Part shown: in pieces, positions 56,501 to 64,000 of the stretch
Layout of the letters: each line of letters begins with the position of its first letter
How positions within the stretch are numbered: the first letter of the stretch is position 1
NCBI GenBank assembly: GCA_034008185.1
Contig: CM067081.1
Span: 15,499,821 to 15,563,820 of the forward strand
Source: Gorsachius magnificus
Lineage: Eukaryota > Chordata > Aves > Pelecaniformes > Ardeidae
Direction of reading: 5' to 3'
Length of the DNA: 64,000 nucleotides
Made by a program: the position numbers and the translations under genes
The notes under the pieces: model-generated
Told to the model about the DNA's origin: nothing
What the model saw: only the letters and a program-made list of their open reading frames with translations
The model's database searches: none

Positions 56501-59500
56501 CAACTGGGCACAAGGCAGGTCAAATGGTACTAAATGAAAGAGGCAAAGACTGACTGGAAAACTACCGCAAAAGATCAAAAGTTAGCTTTTGATTCTAACT
56601 CCTAAAAAAACACATGCCAGCCTTTCCCATTGCTCCTAGTCTCTCTTAATAGAAGACAAGACAATTCTGACTGGTTATCCTTTTGCTCTCCCAACAGCAT
56701 TGCCTCTGCACAAAAAAGACATTGATTTGGTAATTCACAATGGCCATTCAAGCTTTTAGATAATGTAAGTCATGCATGTTCATACTTCAGAAGAGTAGGA
56801 TCAACAAAATAAAAACATAGAATGTGAAATGAGATTCTGAAAAATAACTGGATTTGTGCTTCAAACTGACTCATCACATGAATGACATTCTAAAAGTGGA
56901 ATGTATATACCAAAATTGATTAGGAAATTTTCAAAGACTGCTTTTTGTCAAACAATGCCTCTTCATTTAGCCATGAATTTAATGAAAAAACTGATGAAAG
57001 TAATATTATGTCATGCTTCTGTCACCTAATCATTTCATAATTGTCACAGTGACCTGTCTTCTATATGAAGAACTCTTAAGTCTGATATTTTATTACAAAA
57101 TCTAGTATATTCTAAGCTAAAAAAGTTAAAGTTTTCAAAGAAGTGTTAAATTCAAAGCAAAAGTTTCTACTGTCCAAAGCAGACCACAGTTATAAATCTA
57201 ACTCATGAAAACACTGAGAATTTTAAGGACAGTTTCAGACATGATTCAATTTTTTCAAAATTTGCTGTGAGGTAGGAAAGTAATTTCCTCCCCATCCTTA
57301 ATATGTAACCTGATTCACATTAGTCATGTTGCATTTCTACAATTACTTTTTTAACCACAGGACGTTGATTTTTTTTTTTCATGCTACTTTTTGTAACAGA
57401 TTATTTGAAAGTGTGAATGAAGCTGGTTTGTTTTCATTTATGTTTCTGTAAAGGTAACCATCAATTTCTGGGGAGGTATTTTATTTGCTACTATGAACAA
57501 GGTCAAAATCAGAATCCCTTCCAAGTCATGTTGCAACAAGTTCCATCGAAGTGGTTTTATCAAATATTTTCTAAATCACAGTAACTAATTTGAAGCTGTT
57601 TTAACAATGTTATGGTATTTGAAATTAGAGCAGCTGGCTATAGTCCACACCAGGGTAGTGAAAAACTCCATCTGCTAAGGTTCTTTTTTACAAGCATCTT
57701 GTTTTATTTTACATTGTCTGAAGTTTCACATTTAAGTTGAATTTAAGTTGAAGCCAGCTTAACTTAAGGATTTTCCAACATTAGACTCATCAGTAGTGAA
57801 TGAATTGAAACTGATTTAAAACTAAGTTGGTCCAAACCCCTAAAACAAATCTCTTCAAGCTTTGTGTAAATCACATTGGAATGACCCAGATTTTTTTGTT
57901 TAGACAAACTTTAGTTCTGCCTCTGCACATGAACCATAAAAAGCACTTGATTCAGTTGTCATGCCACTGCTACTTTTTTCTTCTGTGTAGTGAAATTACT
58001 GATTAAACTGATACAATAAACTCAGCTCTGTCTTTTGAGTTTTGTTATAAAACCTATTTGGAGAGGGAGTTTTGCTATTCTTTGGACAAAAAAAAGAGAA
58101 AAAATATGTTCTACCCACTTCCCAGCTAGGGAAATATAATAATATAGTTATAAATCTATTGTCTTTAGTGCTCGGATGTAGAAGTCCTGTGTCTGAGAAG
58201 AAAATTGGACTGGAAATATACTGAGGAGGTCATAGCACACAGGCCTGTTACTGCTGTAAGATTTTGTACCTTGTAAAGTGGTTTCTTCTTGCCTTGAAAC
58301 TGCTAACAGCCTTTTTATTCAAATATTTCAAAAAGTAATTTCAAGAAACCCTGTAAATGGGTTACTGTAGAATAGCCATCTCTAAAAAACAGCATGAAGC
58401 AGCATGTAACTGCATCCCCTTCCAGGAATCCTGTATTCTGCAAGGCCAAAATGATGCCTTTCCCTTTTTAGAACACTTTGTCAACATTTTTGGGGATTGG
58501 CCCCAAACTGGTAGATTATTTTCACTTTCTGTAACAGAGATTCCAAAAGATAACAGGCAAATTTGGACGGACACCCTCCAAGTTCAGTGTAATATAGAGA
58601 CGGGTCATGGGAAGCAAAAGTTATATTCCTGTCTAATGAGTCACCCAGCTATTCAAACTGTATTTTTAGGCTTTTACCAAAATGAAGGTATCCCTAAGTA
58701 CATTTTCAGGCAATAATGTTGCAATGTTAAACTAATAAATTAGCAGTAAAAGTATAGAATGAATTTGTGTAACAATTGAATCTGTGGCAATACTAATTTT
58801 AATATGTTTAATATTGTCTGGTATCTCTACTGCATGATTCAGTAGAGAGAAAAGAAATACATGATGCAAGCACAGAGGAAAGCGAGTGGTCTGTCCACAG
58901 AGCTTTAATACAAAAGTACACACAAGAAATCTGACTTCCAAATGCAAAAAGGAAAACTTTCAACTCCCACCCTGAAAGCCTTCTGAAAGACAAGCATATT
59001 TTCCAACTTCTTAGCTTCTGAAGAAAAAGGACATCAGCAAAGGCCCATCACCCAGTTTTTGTTTTGCTTTCTTATATGAACACTGACTCTTTCTCTAGTT
59101 TTTAAAAGAAAAAGATGTGGGCACTTATTTCAAGAGAAGGTCTCAGGCAGACGGAGGCTCTTGGGCTGGGTACAGCTGGCTGCTGGCTCCCGTCCTCCCT
59201 GCTGCTTCTGCTTTCTGTCCCCTCCCCGGTGGGCATGGGGACCAGGGTTGCTTCATCCACTGGATCCTATCTTAAGACTTCCCGTACATTAAAAAGCAGT
59301 GCAATGGAGGTGGGTTGGTACTGAGGGCCCAATGTGCACACTAGTTGCACACTGGGAGGTTTAACTTCAGACTAGAACTAGTCCTGGCCCTGGGAATTTA
59401 ACACCCCTCGGAAGGCAGATTGCATTGGATGAGGTCTTGGAGCATATCTCCCAGTTTCTCCAGAATGAATTGAGTCTGTGTGCTATGAGACCAAACCACA

Positions 59501-62500
59501 ATATAAACTGAAGCACAGTAAGTGCGCTAAGATTGGTTTTCACTTCTGAAGTGCACTCCTAACCTAAATTAAGATGCTATCATAGATGCACTCGAAGGTG
59601 CCTCACCCGCCTGCACCCAAGAGAGACTTGGTGCTGAATATAACATTACTAATTCCAAGGCAGAGTCCAACAGCATGAAATTAGCTGGATGTGGGGATCA
59701 GAAGTCTGATACCCATCAGCTCACAGAAGTTTACTAAAAACAAGTTGCCTTTTGCCTTAAGATAGATTTGCGCTAGTCAAAATGACCCAGTGTATTTTAT
59801 TAGGCTGCCACGCCAGCCAGCCACAGTGATTGCTCAACCTTACATGCTGCGAACCATGGCTATCCTCATAGGCCAGACACAGTCCATCTGGCAGAAACAA
59901 GATGATATCAACAAAAATATTTCAGCTCAGTAGTTATCAAAAGCTTTTAGTGTTCAACTTCACCGTGCAGCTAGTGAGTGTTTGAAACTATTTCCTGACT
60001 GTGTCCTACTTTCTTCTCTTTCCTGCATTACCTCTACTTTGGAAGCCAGTTTCCAATCAGTGTTCATCAGTAAAGGCCATCACTTGCTATTACCATTTAG
60101 AAATTAAATCCTTCTCTGACAATTCAGCCTGCTGGAAAAAGCCAGCTTTTGCTTTCCTACTACACCATCAAATGAACTAAATTAACTTCCAGAAAGGACA
60201 TGGGGCTCACTCTCCTGCATATTTCAGCTGCTTGCTGTCAACTGGGACTTGCAAGTGCTCGATTAAAAGATGTCAGAAAATTTTGGCTTCTTAGGAACCT
60301 TAAAATAAAAATCTTTTTAAAAAGCTATACAGTGCCTCCTCTCTAAACAGAAACATGGAAAGCTGAATACTCCAGATACAACGTCAGAGCATAGAGGGTG
60401 AAGAAGGACAGGAGTTTATTTGCCCTGCAAAAGGAGCCTGTGGCAGACATCTTTGAACTAGTACAGCACTGCCAGGAGGACTGATCAGCAAAGATCCAGC
60501 TATAGCTTTGCTGTGCTTAGGGAGCACTTACTATTAATACTGGCTCTCGGCATACGTGTTTAGCTCGATTGCAGTATTAGGCTAATGCTGCATGACTGTG
60601 GCTGTACTACACCCAATCTGTACCAGCTCATACTGTCAGCCTGGGTGCTTTCACACCCCGCTCTTCCACATTTCCAGCACCAGGGTGAGCCTGAACCAAG
60701 CTCTGACTCATCTCACCAATGGAGATATATTCCAGCCATTCCCAGCCCAAGAGGCACAGAGCTGGCTCAGCTCCTGACGAGGCTCACATGCAGCATGACT
60801 GCAATGACTGCAAGTGGTCCTCTGATGAGCTACAACCCACTTGAGTTGCATTTCACACACACGCATCAGTCAGCAAAAGATGTGTGGTCATGCACCTCTC
60901 CTTTGAGAGATCAGAGAGGGAGCGCCGACTCACTTTGGTGCAGTATAGCCCTATATACTGTCACCAGCTTGACTTTGGCCATGGCCCTCTTGAATTCCTC
61001 TTGGCCTCTGATGCCAAGATCTCACATCAGCACTGCTCACATGAAGCTGAAATTTTCCAGCTGCCCACTGGACACCCCTTTTCACTACCAAGCCTAGCAA
61101 TATGTGTTAGATGCATACGCATACAAATGCAGTCATTAAGGGCCTGCTCCCACTGAAACTAAAGAGAGTTAACTTAATTTACATCAGTGGAGGCTGTACT
61201 CAGTTCCTTATCATGGAAAATAGAAGGAGCGAGCACAAAAGAGATACAATGCACTTGCTAATGTACCCAGTGCTGGCAGTAATACTAAAGCACAACCCAT
61301 ACGATACCATTTGCAGCTAGACAATCACTACACGCTGGGGACCCCAGAACTCAACATAGCACTACAGCCCTCATTAACAATGAGATTTTATGCACACCCA
61401 CTGCAAGTCCCATTTAACACACTGACAGTAAATATCGAGCCCATACGCTTGTGTGTGTATCCATTAATGCAGTTAAAATGCTTTGGAATGAATGCCTGAT
61501 AACAGGTTTAGCACTTTAAATTAGCTTAGAGGAAACACCAGCTGGTAAAGCCAAGGCATTATTTCAGGCTTGTTATTTTAAATAAAGTTGATAATCATTG
61601 TGTTTGGTTTTTGCCAGTCTATTCAAGGCTACAGGTTTGCTGCGCACCAGTCTCCAGTACTCTTGTTCTTGCAGCAGTCGATTCATCTTCTCTTGGTGTT
61701 AAAAATGGACTTGAAGAAAAATGAAAAGACTGTAAATTGGGGGGAAGCTGTTTGTCTTTGGGGCATTGAGAGGCACAGCAATATTGATGCTGACCTCAGA
61801 GAGTCAGGCTGATGGCTGAAGCAGCTAAGAGCAGAGCCAGCACTCAGTAACATTGAATTTCAGCTCTCAGCATTTAGCCAAGATATCTCTGTATCAATCC
61901 ACCTTCAGTTACAGATCCAATTCAATCACCTGTAGGAATCCACCCTCAGAAGGATCCCATTTAGATGAACATAGGTTGATTGTCCCAGAGGTTTTACACT
62001 GGTGTGGTTTTATACTAGTGTGGAATAAAGCAGGCAGCACTTTCCCAGCTCCAGCTGTGACACTGATGGTTGGTGTGTCCTGTCCTCCCCACTGAAGGGG
62101 ACTGTCCCTACAGCTTCCCTTAATTAAGTGGGTCATATGGATGCTCCCTAGTCTATTTAGTCAGAATAATTCACACCCTTTGTTACAAGTTTTGCTTGAA
62201 GCAGAGCGAAGGGCAGAGGGATGGAGGCACAGTAACCTTCAGCAGAAGAACAGACATGCTGTCAACCCATGAAGCTGTTTGCTGAATGAACACCTCCCAA
62301 CAGCCCTGTATTCTCTTCCTGCAGGTGTTGCTGTTCCAGTATAAAATGCTTTTACTTAAAGGTTTATCATTTCCAGGTGTGGAAAGATTACGACTTTAGA
62401 TTTGCTTATGTAATTCAAGTGAGACAAATAATTGAAGTGCAGACAAGCTCTCCGCAACCACTGCCTCTTCTTCTTCAACTAATGAGTAAACATCAGAGGT

Positions 62501-63027
62501 ATGTGCTCTCCAGCTTCCTAGGGCTACAGCATCAATGGACAGAGGGACATCAAAATGGAGTACCTGTAATGGAACAGCTCTTTCAGGTACACATGCTCTT
62601 GTTTTGTATCTTTTTAGTACTTGGCAGACACAAATTACTTCTTCCATATGAATTTCTTGATTTTCACTGCCAACTATTTGCAACAAAATGTTGTATATGA
62701 AATATGAGAGTATGGAAAATCAGAGGCTAAATTAAATTATATGTCTCTGCATATTTCTGCTTTTCTTCTGCATTTTTCCTGCTTTATGTTCACCATTTGA
62801 TTCTCAGGATACTAAGGCAGCTTTTAGTGTAGCATGTTTTGAAAGAGTTGTAAAATATGGAGCAAGTAATTTCCAACTGAGGTAAGTTAATAACGGTAAT
62901 AAAACAACAACCTACATATTTCTCAGCTGAAGATCTCAAAGCACTCAGATTAACGCTTAAAGCATCACAGACCTTTAGAAAAAAAAGTTATAGCTAGGAA
63001 AATTGAAGTATGAAAAGGTCGTATGAT
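50513..63027. other. Non-coding AT-rich DNA, no gene recognised
   Basis: The longest frames (166 codons at 52947-53447, 119 at 58357-58716, 170 at 60585-61097) show no domain or family features. The strand at about 52490-52710 is A-rich and T-poor. A splice-like segment at 62377-62498 is noted as a weak exon candidate. A 59130-59320 GC-richer patch has no clear identity. Confidence 0.55.
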
Positions 63028-63832
63028 TAGAATCATAGAATCATTCATTTCATTGGAAAAGACCTTTAAGATCATTGAGTCCAACTGTACCTGTGCACTA
63101 CTAAACCATGTCTCTAAGCACCTTGTCTATCTGTCTTTTCAATATCTCCAGAGTACTTCCCTGGGCAGCCTGTTCCAACACTTGATAAGCCTTTTGGTGG
63201 AGAAATATTTCCTAATACCCAAACTAAACCTCCCCTGGCACAATTTGAGGCTGTTTCCTTTTGTCCCATCTCTTGTTACATGGGAGAAGAGGCCGACACT
63301 CACTCCGGTACAACCTCCTGTCAGGCAGTTGTAGAGGATGATAAGGTCTCCCCTCAGCCTCCTCTTCTCCAGGCTAAACAATCCCAGTTCCCTCAGCTGC
63401 TCCCCATCAGACTTGTGCTCCAGACCCCGCACCAGCTTCATTGCCCTGGACATGCTCCAGCACCTCAATGTCCTTCTTGTAGTGAGGGGCCCAAAACTGA
63501 ACACAGTATTTGAGGTGCAGCCTCAGCAATGCCAAGTATAGGGGAAGGATGACTTCCCTGATCCTGCTGGTCACACTATTCCTGACACAAGCCAGGATGC
63601 TATTGGCCTTCTTGGCCACCTGGGCACACTGCTGGCTCATATTCAGCTGGCTGTCAACCAGTACCCCCAGGTCCTTTTCTGCCAGGCAGCTTTCCAGCCA
63701 ATCTTCCCCAAGTCTGTAGTGTTGCACGGGGTTGTTGTGACCCACGTACAGGACCCAGCACTTGGTCTTTTTGAATCTCATACCATTGATCCAGCCTGTC
63801 CAGATCCCTCTGTAGAGCCTTCCTACCCTCTC
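63028..63832 (-). mobile_element. CR1 LINE, 3' fragment, moderately diverged
   Basis: The minus strand encodes [70 protein letters not shown] and [18 protein letters not shown]. These are all CR1 reverse transcriptase C-terminal words in order, followed by the 3' UTR and octamers at 63028-63045. The 3' UTR (GATCATTGAGTCCAACTGT on the plus strand) is like the subfamily at 34371 rather than that at 40534. The 5' truncation is near 63832. Confidence 0.93.
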
Positions 63833-64000
63833 TTTTATTCCTGCAGCACAATCTGCTCATTCTTTCTCCATTATCTGCTTGGAAAATACCATATTGAGAC
63901 ACTGCATGTCAGTTGTCCAAATCAGTAGGTATCTCTGAAAGGTAGGGTATGCCTCTAAAATACTTAATATTTTTAGGTATAAATATGCTGAGCTCTTCAA
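63833..64000. other. Non-coding DNA to window end
   Basis: Short AT-rich flank after the CR1 truncation point. Nothing is recognised. Confidence 0.6.

Noticed and set aside
59115..59324. 69-codon frame with a leucine-rich, signal-peptide-like stretch
   Set aside because: It is short and isolated, the hydrophobic run comes from a CTGCTGCTTCTG-type stretch, and no downstream exon is recognised.
61140..62090. Words resembling old amniote interspersed repeats (CTGCTCCCACTGAA, ACTGGTGTGG)
   Set aside because: The matches are too short and decayed to name a family without a repeat library.

Overview
The window looks like AT-rich, gene-poor nuclear DNA of a bird. The main evidence is eight to nine pieces of CR1 LINE, several ending in the avian ATTCTATG octamer tail, together with an avian-type endogenous retrovirus whose LTR starts TGTCCTGGTTTC and ends ACCACGACA. 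I find no convincing host protein-coding exon, tRNA, rRNA or CRISPR array. Nearly every open frame with recognisable content belongs to a retroelement. The bird cannot be named to species from this sequence.

Layout. Positions 1-1500 hold the 5' part of a CR1 on the minus strand (degenerate ORF1 plus the start of the ORF2 endonuclease), cut by the window edge. It abuts a plus-strand CR1 reverse transcriptase tail (1515-1857). The missing 3' tail of that copy may be the piece at 2354-2409, displaced by about 500 bp. From 6036 to 12849 lies a complete-length provirus of 6.8 kb: 5' LTR, Lys-type primer binding site, an intact 633-codon gag, a broken pro-pol, a polypurine tract, a 3' LTR and no env. 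A solo LTR of the same family lies in the opposite orientation at 24251-24794 with a perfect 5-bp target duplication. Further CR1 copies lie at 18451-19001 (-), 34371-34720 (+), 40534-44083 (-, the longest), 49596-50512 (+) and 63028-63832 (-). The rest is anonymous AT-rich intergenic or intronic DNA with microsatellites, one isolated GC-rich block (23342-23672) and an imperfect inverted repeat (44183-44483).

How the parts work together. The provirus has a full set of cis elements: LTR promoter and poly(A) signal, primer site and polypurine tract. Only Gag is still an open frame. Pro-pol has three reading-frame breaks, a stop in the connection before RNase H, and a glycine where the first integrase catalytic aspartate should be. 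The two LTRs differ at only about seven positions by hand count, so the copy is fairly young and probably cannot move with its own enzymes. The 5-bp duplication, missing env and Gag without a zinc knuckle suggest an ERV-L-like (class III) element, although its primer site is of Lys type. The most interesting points are the Gag N-terminus, which looks membrane-inserted, the T8 run at the end of gag that is in phase for a -1 shift, the integrase Asp-to-Gly change, and the inverted repeat beside the long CR1.
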